From Salegentibacter sp. R32 (lineage in GTDB: Bacteria > Bacteroidota > Bacteroidia > Flavobacteriales > Flavobacteriaceae), in assembly GCF_008692195.1 (NCBI RefSeq), contig NZ_RXOM01000054.1:146024-210023 (forward strand): DNA of 64,000 nt. Direction: 5' to 3'. A program made the translations under genes and the position numbers. The notes under the pieces were generated by a model, which had not been told where the DNA came from, ran no database searches, and saw nothing but the letters and a program-made list of their open reading frames with translations. Shown here piece after piece: positions 37,002-45,535 of the stretch. Numbering within the stretch: the stretch's first letter is position 1; every line of letters starts with the position of its first letter.

Positions 37002-37988
37002 ATGAAAGTAGCTGTTGTTGGAGCCACCGGAATGGTTGGCCAAGTGATGCTAAACGTATTAGCAGAAAGAAATTTTCCCGTAACCGAATTAATTCCTGTG
37101 GCCTCAGAAAAATCTGTAGGAAAGGAAATCGAATTCAAAGGGAAGAAGTATGAAGTAGTAAGTTTAGACACAGCAGTAAAACGAAAACCTGAGATTGCTT
37201 TGTTTTCTGCCGGCGGAAACACTTCTTTAGAGTGGGCACCAAAATTTGCTGAAGCAGGAACTACCGTCATCGATAATTCTTCGGCTTGGCGAATGGATCC
37301 AACCAAAAAATTAGTTGTACCGGAAATTAACGCCGATAGTTTAACAGAAGAAGACAAAATTATAGCGAACCCAAACTGTTCTACTATTCAGTTAGTGATG
37401 GCTTTAAAACCACTTCACGATAAATTCGGGATTAAAAGAGTTGTTGTTTCTACTTACCAATCCATCACCGGGACGGGGGTAAAAGCCGTTCAGCAATTAG
37501 AAAATGAATATAAGGGAGAAAAAGGGGAAATGGCGTATCCTTACCCAATTCACCGAAATGCTTTACCACATTGTGATGTTTTTTTAGAGAACGATTACAC
37601 CAAAGAAGAAATGAAATTAACGCACGAAACCAAAAAGATTTTGAATGATGATTCCGTCTTGGTTTCAGCAACTGCGGTGAGAATTCCGGTAGTTGGCGGT
37701 CATAGTGAATCGGTGAATATTGAGTTTGAAAAAGACTTTGAAATTGATGAGGTGAAGAATATTTTGAATGACTTCCCGGGAATTACTTTGCAGGATAACC
37801 CTGATGTAAACACGTATCCGATGCCTATTTATGCGGAAGGAAAAAATGATGTGTTTATAGGAAGAATTCGTAAAGACCATTCGCATCCTCGTGCATTAAA
37901 TATGTGGATTGTTGCCGATAACTTAAGAAAAGGAGCAGCAACCAACGCTGTGCAAATCGCAGAATATTTAATAAAAGTAAATGCTTAA
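37002..37988 (+). CDS. asd: Aspartate-semialdehyde dehydrogenase
   Basis: The protein (328 aa from ATG) begins MKVAVVGATGMVGQ, the NADP-binding P-loop, and has catalytic Cys126 in NPNCSTIQ and the active-site His in GGHSESV. It makes aspartate semialdehyde for lysine/diaminopimelate, threonine and methionine. Starting at the in-frame TTG (36939) would add an unrelated 21-residue leader and is rejected. Confidence 0.95.
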   Translation: MKVAVVGATGMVGQVMLNVLAERNFPVTELIPVASEKSVGKEIEFKGKKYEVVSLDTAVKRKPEIALFSAGGNTSLEWAPKFAEAGTTVIDNSSAWRMDPTKKLVVPEINADSLTEEDKIIANPNCSTIQLVMALKPLHDKFGIKRVVVSTYQSITGTGVKAVQQLENEYKGEKGEMAYPYPIHRNALPHCDVFLENDYTKEEMKLTHETKKILNDDSVLVSATAVRIPVVGGHSESVNIEFEKDFEIDEVKNILNDFPGITLQDNPDVNTYPMPIYAEGKNDVFIGRIRKDHSHPRALNMWIVADNLRKGAATNAVQIAEYLIKVNA

Positions 37989-37994
37989 TGATTT

Positions 37995-38026
37995 CCTGCA
38001 AGGTCTTTAATACCTTGTAGGTTTTG
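37995..38026 (+). terminator. Intrinsic terminator after asd
   Basis: CCTGCAAGGT (37995-38004) faces ACCTTGTAGG (38012-38021; one G-T pair), followed by TTTTGTT. A second small palindrome (AGGTTTC/GAAACCT, 38054-38068) follows. Confidence 0.65.
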
Positions 38027-38088
38027 TTATATTTAAGGACTTATTTTCTTGCAAGGTTTCTGAAACCTCACAGAAATATAAGATCAAT

Positions 38089-38125
38089 CTCAACCAAGTT
38101 TTAAAAATTTTAACACTGGGTTGAG
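38089..38125. promoter_or_regulatory. 37-bp palindrome directly upstream of the metal cluster promoter
   Basis: CTCAACC (38089-38095) and GGTTGAG (38119-38125) frame an inner near-palindrome AGTTTTAAAA/ATTTTAACACT. A T-rich run leads straight into the -7 box at 38137. It could be an additional terminator, an attenuator or a repressor operator; the position at about -50 to -15 of the promoter fits an operator. Confidence 0.45.
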
Positions 38126-38136
38126 GTTTTCTTTTT

Positions 38137-38144
38137 TAGTTTTG
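38137..38144 (+). promoter_or_regulatory. Bacteroidota -7 element for the small Cys/His protein gene
   Basis: TAGTTTTG matches TAnnTTTG and ends 7 nt before the first ATG (38152), predicting a leader of only a few nucleotides. Confidence 0.5.
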
Positions 38145-38151
38145 CAAATTG

Positions 38152-38463
38152 ATGATGTTGTCTAAACGAGTAAAATATAGTTTGTCTTGGTTTTTTCTCG
38201 CTGCTTTTATGTTGATAAAAGTTTCGGGACTGCACGGAATTACTCATAAAGATGATGTTAATGATGCCAAAGATTGTGTTTGGTGTCATTTATCTGGAAC
38301 CGATAAGAATACACCGTTAATTGCAGCGGAAGAAGCTTTCGAGTTGCAGGAAATTCCTTCTCAGGAATCTACTATAGTAATCAACAATTATACTTCTTTG
38401 GCAACGGAAAAAACACCTGCTTGCCTTATTTTCAACAAACCTCCACCTTTTTATACAGTTTAA
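38152..38463 (+). CDS. Small exported/membrane protein with CVWCH motif, upstream of TonB receptor
   Basis: The 103-aa product has one N-terminal hydrophobic segment (about 9-27), the potential metal site HGITHKDDVNDAKDCVWCHL in the first half, and a C-terminal NKPPPFYTV. I recall small proteins with this layout (hydrophobic start, Cys/His site, C-terminal NKPPP or RGPP) beside metal-related TonB receptors of Bacteroidota. A comparable protein follows the receptor at 41074. The direct evidence is the motif and the context only. The ATG at 38155 is an alternative start. Confidence 0.65.
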   Translation: MMLSKRVKYSLSWFFLAAFMLIKVSGLHGITHKDDVNDAKDCVWCHLSGTDKNTPLIAAEEAFELQEIPSQESTIVINNYTSLATEKTPACLIFNKPPPFYTV

Positions 38464-38685
38464 AATTAGTCATATTGAATTTAGTCGTCCGTTAGGAAGA
38501 TTTTATTCAGCATCCCATCATTTTGTAATTGAGCGCTCTAAGCTTACGATTGGATAAATCTAATCGGGTTTAGGATGATTCAGTTTTCAATTATTTACTA
38601 TTTCTCTTTTCAAGGATAGAATTAATCACTTGGGAATAGTTGAAAAGTATTGATTGAAAATCTTAACTGTATAAAATTAAAATTA

Positions 38686-41073
38686 ATGAAAACTCTTTCA
38701 GTAGTTTTTATATTCATATTAGCTAATTTGTCTTTAACAGCACAAAACTGTGATCATACCTTAAAAGGAAAGGTGATAGATGATCATACTGGCGAACCAC
38801 TTATTGATGCTGTGATTGAGGTAATTGACAGCGATATTGAAGTATATTCAGATTTTGATGGAAACTTTGAGATCCCCAACTTGTGTAATGGAAAAATCGA
38901 ATTGAAAATTACTCATCCTGAATGTCAAGATTTGATTTATCCGGTTTTAATTGAAGGAGATACGTTTGAAGAAATTAAACTAGAGCATCATTGGAAAGAA
39001 CTTCAGGAGGTTTTAATACATGGAAAAACCGTTGAAACCTCTGTACTTAACCGAGAGATTGTAAATAAAGATTATATTGAAAAAGAATATACAGGATCAC
39101 TTTCAACCAGTTTAGAAAAACTTCCCGGAGTAAATGCGATGGAAGTAGGCTCGGGAATCTCTAAACCTATTATTCGGGGTTTGGGATTAAACAGAGTAGT
39201 GGTAAGCGAAAACGGAATTAATCAAGCCGGACAACAATGGGGCGCAGATCATGGCTTAGAGTTAGATGCTCTTTCCGTAGAGAAGTTAGAGGTGATTAAA
39301 GGAGTTTCTGCTATTGAATATGGAAGCGATGCTATTGGAGGGGTTTTAAAAATTGATAACGACCAAGCACCTATAGATGAAGGTATTTCAGGTAGTGCAA
39401 TGACTATTGCTAAATCTGTAAATAATACGTTTGGTGGCTCTTTCAACTTAAATTATAAATCGAATAAGTTTTTTGCTAAAGCAAGACTTACTGGTTTGTC
39501 TTATGCAGACTACAAGCTTCCGGCAGATACAATTAATTACCTCAACTTCAACCTTCCTATATTTGATGAAGAGTTAAAAAATACGGCTGGAAAAGAATTA
39601 GATTGGTATGTTCAAGCAGGATATTTAGGCGAAAAATTTAAAAGTACTGTTAGCGCAAGTAATGTTTATCAAAAATCTGGTTTTTTTCCGGGAGCCCATG
39701 GGATTCCTTCCGTAGATCGAGTGCAACCTGATGGTGATCGAAGGAATATTGACTATCCTTATCAACGGGTAAATCATTTCAAACTAATTAATAACAATAC
39801 ATTTTTCGTTAATGATAATGCTAAGCTTATAGTTAATTTGGGCTATCAGAAAAACCATCGTCAAGAATGGAGTTTATTTCACACGCATTATGGAAATCAA
39901 GCACCGCCCGAAAATAACCCCAATCTAGAACTGGACTTTAATTTAGAAACTTATGATGCTAAAGTTAAATGGGAACAAAAAGTTTCTGAACAGCATACCA
40001 CAAATCTTGGGCTAGAAGGAAGATGGCAAGAAAATGATATTGCAGGCTTCAACTTTTTACTCCCAAAGTATGATGCACAAAATTATGCTGCTTTTTTAAC
40101 CCACCAATATAAAGCTTCTAACTCCACTTTATGGAGTTTAGGCGTTCGTTACGATTTTGGAAAAGTTCATTTAAATCAATTTAACGATAATTATTTGTAT
40201 GATTATCTTATTCAAAACGGTGAAAGTGAAGAAACGGCTAATAACTATGCAGAAAGAAGTCCTGATTTAGATCGGGATTTTGGAAATTTGAATGTGATGT
40301 TAGGTGGTTTATTTTCGTGGAATAAATTTACCTTAAATGCTAATATTGGTACTAACTTTAGATTGCCAACCCCGATTGAATTAGGAGCTAACGGAATACA
40401 TCACGGTTCATTTAGGCATGAACAGGGTGATCCTGATTTAGATCCAGAAAAAGGTTATGTGGGGGATGTTGAAGTAACTTACGAAACCAACAGTTTTATA
40501 GCGAGCGTCAACCCCTATATTTATTACTTCGATAATTATATCTTTCTGCAACCCACCAAAACATTTTCTTTATTACCACATTCTGGACAATTGTATCGAT
40601 ATAGCCAATCAAGAGCGTTGCTAAGTGGTGTTGAGGTAAGTTTACAAAAAACATTTTTTAATCAGTTAAAAACACAAGTGGTTGCGGAGTATTTATACAA
40701 TCAACAACTTACTTCAGATAGTTCTAGGGATTACCCTTTACCTTTTACTCCGGCAAATAATCTGTATGCTGAAGTTGGATATACTTTTAGTACCCAAAAT
40801 TCTTTTCTTCAAGACACAGAAGTATATGCCAATACCAGAATGACCATGGAACAAGACCGAATTGCACAAGGAGAAATGATTACTCCAGGTTATGCATTAT
40901 TTGGTTTAGGCGTAAAAAAAGGATTTAATTTGTTTAAAAAGCAAAGTAACGTTCATTTACAAGTTTCTAATTTGTTCAATAAAAAGTACTTTAAGCATAC
41001 CAGTTTTTATAGAAGGTTAGAAATTCCTGAACTTTCTAGAAATATTCAACTAACCCTTCAAGTCCCTTTTTAA
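38686..41073 (+). CDS. TonB-dependent receptor, probably for metal or metal complex
   Basis: The protein (795 aa from ATG) has a signal peptide (cleavage near LTA|QNC), a carboxypeptidase-like domain (about 22-105), a plug domain (about 115-225; LEKLPGVNAM, IRGLG, GSDAIGGVLKI) and a 22-strand-type barrel ending in QLTLQVPF. His-rich barrel loops (FHTHYGNQ, IHHGSFRHEQGD) suggest metal binding. The flanking small Cys/His proteins and the His-rich lipoprotein suggest zinc, copper or a related metal; this is inference. No SusD partner is present. The TTG at 38650 is rejected as start. Confidence 0.85.
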   Translation: MKTLSVVFIFILANLSLTAQNCDHTLKGKVIDDHTGEPLIDAVIEVIDSDIEVYSDFDGNFEIPNLCNGKIELKITHPECQDLIYPVLIEGDTFEEIKLEHHWKELQEVLIHGKTVETSVLNREIVNKDYIEKEYTGSLSTSLEKLPGVNAMEVGSGISKPIIRGLGLNRVVVSENGINQAGQQWGADHGLELDALSVEKLEVIKGVSAIEYGSDAIGGVLKIDNDQAPIDEGISGSAMTIAKSVNNTFGGSFNLNYKSNKFFAKARLTGLSYADYKLPADTINYLNFNLPIFDEELKNTAGKELDWYVQAGYLGEKFKSTVSASNVYQKSGFFPGAHGIPSVDRVQPDGDRRNIDYPYQRVNHFKLINNNTFFVNDNAKLIVNLGYQKNHRQEWSLFHTHYGNQAPPENNPNLELDFNLETYDAKVKWEQKVSEQHTTNLGLEGRWQENDIAGFNFLLPKYDAQNYAAFLTHQYKASNSTLWSLGVRYDFGKVHLNQFNDNYLYDYLIQNGESEETANNYAERSPDLDRDFGNLNVMLGGLFSWNKFTLNANIGTNFRLPTPIELGANGIHHGSFRHEQGDPDLDPEKGYVGDVEVTYETNSFIASVNPYIYYFDNYIFLQPTKTFSLLPHSGQLYRYSQSRALLSGVEVSLQKTFFNQLKTQVVAEYLYNQQLTSDSSRDYPLPFTPANNLYAEVGYTFSTQNSFLQDTEVYANTRMTMEQDRIAQGEMITPGYALFGLGVKKGFNLFKKQSNVHLQVSNLFNKKYFKHTSFYRRLEIPELSRNIQLTLQVPF

Positions 41074-41457
41074 TTGAGAGGTTTCCGCTTACATATTAGC
41101 ATTTTATTAATAACTGTTTTTATAAGCTCGCAGCTGTATGTGCCTTTTCATTTCTTATTGATTAAGCATGAATATGACATATCTGTTAATGATCAAAAAA
41201 TCTATCAATATCAGTTAAAAAAGACAACTTCAAAAAATCACGAATGTAGTATTTTTCATCTATGGAAGAATAATTGGTTTTTAGTAAATAGAGAAACCAA
41301 TTATCAACAAGACTTTACTTTACAAAGAGAGCTTTCATCATTTATTAGAGTTAACCCCACAGAAGATCTATTTATATATTATTATTTAAGAGGTCCTCCG
41401 GAAGAGGTAGAATTATCTCAGAAAAAATTATATAAAAAAGCAATCAAAACAATTTAA
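41074..41457 (+). CDS. Small exported protein with HECSIFH motif in the TonB receptor operon
   Basis: The 127-aa product starts with TTG immediately after the receptor stop, which implies coupled translation. It has a signal-like hydrophobic segment (about 8-30), a putative metal motif NHECSIFHLW (about 55-64) and the C-terminal YYLRGPPEE. The layout parallels the protein at 38152 (Cys/His site plus C-terminal PP motif). Function unknown; a periplasmic metal handling role is inferred. Confidence 0.65.
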   Translation: MRGFRLHISILLITVFISSQLYVPFHFLLIKHEYDISVNDQKIYQYQLKKTTSKNHECSIFHLWKNNWFLVNRETNYQQDFTLQRELSSFIRVNPTEDLFIYYYLRGPPEEVELSQKKLYKKAIKTI

Positions 41458-41467
41458 TTTTATAATT

Positions 41468-42586
41468 ATGAAAATTTATAATAAAAATATATTTTATTTA
41501 TTAACCCTAATTAGTGTTTTAGGATTAACCTCTTGTAGCGATGACGATGATTCAAGCAGTGGTCTTGATAACCAAGCACCAGTAGTTACAATTAATGAAC
41601 CAACTGTAGATGAAGCTTTTGCTGTAGGAGGTGAGGTTCACCTAGACGTAGATCTAGAAGACGATGTTGAATTGGCTTCTTATAAAATTGAAGTACACAA
41701 CAATTTTGACGGTCATACCCACGGAAGACCTGCAGGAGTTGTGGAAACAACCCCTTGGTCGTTAAACCAAACCGAAGAATTAGAACCCGGACAAACCAGC
41801 TATAATATTCATGAGCATTTGGAAGTACCTGCCGATGCTGCAGAAGGAGCTTATCACTTAGGAATAATTGCATTAGACCAAGCCGGAAACCAAACGGAAG
41901 CCTACGTTGAAATTATTATAGGCGAAGACCACAGCGGTGAAGAGCACGGCATCACTATCACAGATATTGATGTGGAAGATGCTAATAAAGGAGGAGAAGT
42001 ACACGCAGAGGCAGCAATTACTGCTGAACATGGAATTGAAAGTGTTTCTGTAAATATTCATGGTCATGACCTTACTCCAGAGGGAGATGAAGAAGATTGG
42101 ACATTTGAAGAAACCTTTTCTAACTATTCTGGAAATTCAGCAGAATTTCATGAGCATATTGATGTTCCGGCAAATGCAACTCCAGGCGAATATCATATAA
42201 CTATTACTGTTATCGATACAGAAGGTCATACCCATGCGGAAGGTGTCCATTTTCATGTGACTGATGCAGGTAATGATGCAGATGCAATTGAAATCTCTAC
42301 ACTGGATATTCCAGCAAACGTTAGCGCAGGGACAGAAATGCATGCGGAAACAACCATCAATGCGGAACACGGAGTGCAACATGTTCACGTTCATATTCAC
42401 GCAGAAGGTTTTGAAGGTTGGAGTTTTGAAGAAGAATATGAATATAGCGGAGAAACCACTGTGAATTTTCACCAACATATTGATGTACCTTCTAGCGCAG
42501 CCGCTGGAGAATATCATTTTGAGTTAGAGGTGGAAGATACAGAAGGAAATGTAAATTCAGCTTCAGGACATTTCGATATTAATTAA
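41468..42586 (+). CDS. His-rich DUF4625-type lipoprotein with three repeats
   Basis: The 372-aa lipoprotein (lipobox LTSC, Cys23, followed by SDDDDSS, a surface-export-like acidic spacer) has three related domains at about 38-151, 160-265 and 272-372. Each domain repeats G(G/T)E(V/M)H, an H-rich strand (HNNFDGHTHG, IHGH, HVHIHA), (I/F)H(E/Q)H(L/I)(E/D)VP, and G(A/E)YH. I count 30 His in the protein. The conserved His positions suggest metal binding next to the TonB receptor. The first domain matches the DUF4625 pattern. A terminator follows. Confidence 0.8.
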   Translation: MKIYNKNIFYLLTLISVLGLTSCSDDDDSSSGLDNQAPVVTINEPTVDEAFAVGGEVHLDVDLEDDVELASYKIEVHNNFDGHTHGRPAGVVETTPWSLNQTEELEPGQTSYNIHEHLEVPADAAEGAYHLGIIALDQAGNQTEAYVEIIIGEDHSGEEHGITITDIDVEDANKGGEVHAEAAITAEHGIESVSVNIHGHDLTPEGDEEDWTFEETFSNYSGNSAEFHEHIDVPANATPGEYHITITVIDTEGHTHAEGVHFHVTDAGNDADAIEISTLDIPANVSAGTEMHAETTINAEHGVQHVHVHIHAEGFEGWSFEEEYEYSGETTVNFHQHIDVPSSAAAGEYHFELEVEDTEGNVNSASGHFDIN

Positions 42587-42608
42587 TCAATAATAAATAT
42601 TAAGTTTT

Positions 42609-42640
42609 AAAACCAAGATTGGATAGCCAATCTTGGTTTT
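42609..42640 (+). terminator. Intrinsic terminator of the TonB receptor/DUF4625 operon
   Basis: AAAACCAAGATTGG and CCAATCTTGGTTTT form a perfect 14-bp stem with an ATAG loop, followed by ATTTTAT. It also lies between convergent genes. Confidence 0.85.
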
Positions 42641-42669
42641 ATTTTATAGAGCTTAGATTTAAATGATAC

Positions 42670-44133
42670 CTATAAATTATTAATATAGTTTCCATACAAA
42701 TCCTGAAACTGGATTCCTTTAGAGAATCGATGTTTGCTCAATTTGTTATAAGTGGTTAATCCCCACAATAAAAATTCAGTTAAGAAATAACGGTCTTGCT
42801 CGCTGGTTTCCGGTTGATATTTGTTGATTAACTCTTGTAGCGGTTTTATTTCTTTTAGCGTTTCTTGATATTCTCTTTCACTAAGGTCATCCGGCAACTC
42901 TACACCGCTCGATTCAAAAAACCATTGCGTTACCCCATCATAAGGATTTTCCTCATCCTGTTTTTCTAGCTTTTCAATCTTCGGAAATAAGGTAGGGAAA
43001 ATGGTTCTGATTGAGTTTTCAATTAAATGTTGCGCGACAAACGCAGCACCTTCTTGCTCACCTTCATAAACCAATTCAACTTTTCCGGTAATTGATGGAA
43101 TTACGCCCATAAAATCGCCTAAGCGTAGTGTAGTTTCGGTATCACCATTTTTTAAAGCGCGACGCTCTGCGGTACTCAATAAATTTTGAAAAGCGGTAAT
43201 ACTCATTCGAGCGCTAATTCCACTTTTTTCATCTACATATTCACTTTCTCGTGCTTCAAAGCTAATTTGCTCTAAAATTTCTCGCGCTAAATCGGGTACT
43301 TTTACATGTTCTTTTTGGTTGCTTTCTAAATTAGCTTCCTGCTCGGTAATAGTTTTGGCAATTTCTACGGTTTTTGGGTAATGCGTTAAAATTTGCGAAC
43401 CAATTCTATCTTTTAACGGAGTCACAATGCTACCACGATTAGTATAATCTTCGGGGTTGGCAGTAAATATAAATTGAAGGTCTAATGGCATTCTTAATTT
43501 AAAACCTCGAATTTGAATATCGCCTTCCTGCAAAATATTGAACAATGCTACCTGAATTCTCGCTTGTAAATCGGGTAACTCATTAATCACGAAAATACAA
43601 CGGTTTGCTCGCGGAATCATTCCAAAATGAATCACACGATCATCAGCATAACTCAGTTTTAAATTTGCCGCTTTAATCGGGTCTACATCACCAATTAAAT
43701 CGGCTACCGTAACATCTGGTGTCGCCAGTTTTTCAGAAAAACGCTCGTCTCGATGCAACCAAGTGATTGGTGTTTGATCTCCTTTTTCTTTTAAAGTTTC
43801 TTGGGCATATCTGGAAATAGGATGGAAAGGATCATCATTAATTTCTGAGCCTTCCACTACCGGGATATATTCATCTAATAGTTGCACCATCAATCTGGCT
43901 AAACGCGTTTTTGCTTGTCCGCGTAAACCGAGTAAATTAATATTATGTTTTGAAAGAATAGCACGTTCTAATTCAGGAATTACGGTGTCTTCATAACCGT
44001 GAACGCCTTCAAAAACCGTTTCGTTATTTTTTATTTTTTCAATTAAATTTTGACGTAACTCTTCTTTGATGCTTTTACTTTTGTAACCTGCTTTTTTGAG
44101 TTCGCCAAAAGTTTTTATTTCTGTTAAGTTCAT
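42670..44133 (-). CDS. MoxR/BchI-like AAA+ ATPase with atypical Walker motifs
   Basis: The 487-aa protein resembles magnesium-chelatase I/MoxR ATPases. It has Walker A GLRGQAKT (69-76, with Ala where Gly is usual), Walker B IFVINE (180-185, with Asn184 where Asp is usual), sensor 1 FTANPED (Asn226) and a long C-terminal helical part. It pairs with the VWA protein upstream (70 nt). Such pairs act as chaperone-like machines that insert metals or remodel complexes. No tetrapyrrole genes are nearby, so a chelatase role is unlikely. The Walker B change leaves Glu185 for hydrolysis. Confidence 0.85.
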   Translation of the reverse strand: MNLTEIKTFGELKKAGYKSKSIKEELRQNLIEKIKNNETVFEGVHGYEDTVIPELERAILSKHNINLLGLRGQAKTRLARLMVQLLDEYIPVVEGSEINDDPFHPISRYAQETLKEKGDQTPITWLHRDERFSEKLATPDVTVADLIGDVDPIKAANLKLSYADDRVIHFGMIPRANRCIFVINELPDLQARIQVALFNILQEGDIQIRGFKLRMPLDLQFIFTANPEDYTNRGSIVTPLKDRIGSQILTHYPKTVEIAKTITEQEANLESNQKEHVKVPDLAREILEQISFEARESEYVDEKSGISARMSITAFQNLLSTAERRALKNGDTETTLRLGDFMGVIPSITGKVELVYEGEQEGAAFVAQHLIENSIRTIFPTLFPKIEKLEKQDEENPYDGVTQWFFESSGVELPDDLSEREYQETLKEIKPLQELINKYQPETSEQDRYFLTEFLLWGLTTYNKLSKHRFSKGIQFQDLYGNYINNL

Positions 44134-44203
44134 AGCTTTTTATTATTCTATATTCTTCTTTATTTCGCATTTTCAGGTCGAGCGGAATTAAGAAGATATC
44201 TAT

Positions 44204-45325
44204 TTATCGTATTCTCTTTTTTCTGTTCGATTCGTAATCTTCAAAAATCATTTCACCTAAACCACCGAGACCGGTGTAATAAGCTTTACCTTGGTTTGAT
44301 TCGGTAAATTCATCTACAAATTGTTGTAAATAAGGGTCTGAGGTGATCATAAATGTTGTGATGGGAATATTCAACTTTCGGGCTTGCGCCGCCATATTGT
44401 AACATTTATTGGTGATGTAAGGGTCGAGTCCCATCGAGTTTTTATAATAGGTTCCGTCCGGCATTCGTAAGCAACTCGGTTTACCATCGGTAATCATAAA
44501 AATTTGCTTGTTGGCGTTTCGTTTTCTACGTAAAATATCCATCGCTAATTGCATCCCGGCAACGGTGTTGGTATGAAACGGACCGACCTGCAAATACGGC
44601 AGATCTTTAATTTGAATGGGCCAAGCATCATTTCCGAAGACAATAATATCGAGCGTATCTTTTGGGTAACGCGTTAAAATTAATTCTGAAAGTGCCATCG
44701 CCACCTTTTTGGCAGGAGTAATTCGATCTTCGCCGTAGAGAATCATACTGTGACTAATATCGATCATTAAAACCGTACTCATTTGCGATTTAAACTGACT
44801 ATCTTCTACAACTAGATCGTTTTCTGAGAGATTAAAATTCCCGATACCGTGATTGATCTGAGCGTTTTTTAAACTCTCGGTCATCGAAATTCTGTCGAGA
44901 CCGTCGCCATATTGGTAATTTCTAAATTCTCCGGTACTTTCGTCACTATTGCCACTATGTTTAGTTTTGTGATTACCCGAATTTCCTTTTCGCATTTTAC
45001 CAAAAATCTGGTTTAACGCACGTTGTCGAATGGCTTTTTCTGTTTTCGAAGTAATTTCCATTCCGCCTTTACCATCGGGTTTTACGCGTTCTTGAATGTA
45101 ACCTTTTGCTTTTAGGTCTTCAATAAAATCGTCGATAGTATAATCGGGCGTGGTGAGTTCGTATTCTTTATTTAACTGGCGTAACCAATCGATTGCTTCA
45201 TCAAAATCTCCCGAGGTGTAGGTGATCAACTCTTTAAAAATTTCAAAAAGCTTTTCGAAAGGAGTTTGGTGGGGCGCTTCGTAACTTTTAAAAATAAATC
45301 CTCTGCTAACTTCATCTCTTTTCAT
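44204..45325 (-). CDS. VWA-domain protein, partner of the MoxR-like ATPase
   Basis: The 373-aa protein has a charged N-terminal half (1-180) and a von Willebrand A domain from about 183. Its intact MIDAS motif is DISHS (189-193), with FMITDGKPS supplying the later Asp. VWA proteins with MIDAS bind partners through a metal-bridged contact. Divergent in length from BchD, it fits the ATPase/VWA two-protein machines. It is first in the unit and has a -7 box 27 nt upstream. Confidence 0.85.
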   Translation of the reverse strand: MKRDEVSRGFIFKSYEAPHQTPFEKLFEIFKELITYTSGDFDEAIDWLRQLNKEYELTTPDYTIDDFIEDLKAKGYIQERVKPDGKGGMEITSKTEKAIRQRALNQIFGKMRKGNSGNHKTKHSGNSDESTGEFRNYQYGDGLDRISMTESLKNAQINHGIGNFNLSENDLVVEDSQFKSQMSTVLMIDISHSMILYGEDRITPAKKVAMALSELILTRYPKDTLDIIVFGNDAWPIQIKDLPYLQVGPFHTNTVAGMQLAMDILRRKRNANKQIFMITDGKPSCLRMPDGTYYKNSMGLDPYITNKCYNMAAQARKLNIPITTFMITSDPYLQQFVDEFTESNQGKAYYTGLGGLGEMIFEDYESNRKKRIR

Positions 45326-45351
45326 AGCTTAAAATTACGACATTTTTAAGG

Positions 45352-45359
45352 CAAATCTA
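45352..45359 (-). promoter_or_regulatory. Bacteroidota -7 element for the VWA/MoxR unit
   Basis: The minus strand reads TAGATTTG (TAnnTTTG), 26 nt before the VWA ATG. Confidence 0.45.
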
Positions 45360-45506
45360 AGTGTACAGATGTTAAACTGATTTTAATTTATGCGCATTCG
45401 TCCATAAAAAATATTGAGCTGAATCGTTTTAAAGAACCGAGCCAAAACTTTGTTAATAAGAGTATTAAATCAAGTTAATCTCTAAATAATTTCTTTGAAG
45501 TTGAAT

Positions 45507-45514
45507 TATTTTTG
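45507..45514 (+). promoter_or_regulatory. Bacteroidota -7 element for the M50-like protease gene
   Basis: TATTTTTG matches TAnnTTTG and ends 21 nt before the ATG. Confidence 0.45.
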
Positions 45515-45535
45515 GGGTTTCAAAAAATATAAATT

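Noticed and set aside
38464..38685. Riboswitch upstream of the TonB receptor
   Set aside because: I could not recognise the conserved boxes of cobalamin or other metal riboswitches in these 222 bp; nothing else assignable was seen.
42670..45325. Magnesium chelatase for chlorophyll or cobalamin
   Set aside because: No tetrapyrrole genes nearby, sequence motifs are MoxR-like, and the lineage does not make chlorophyll.
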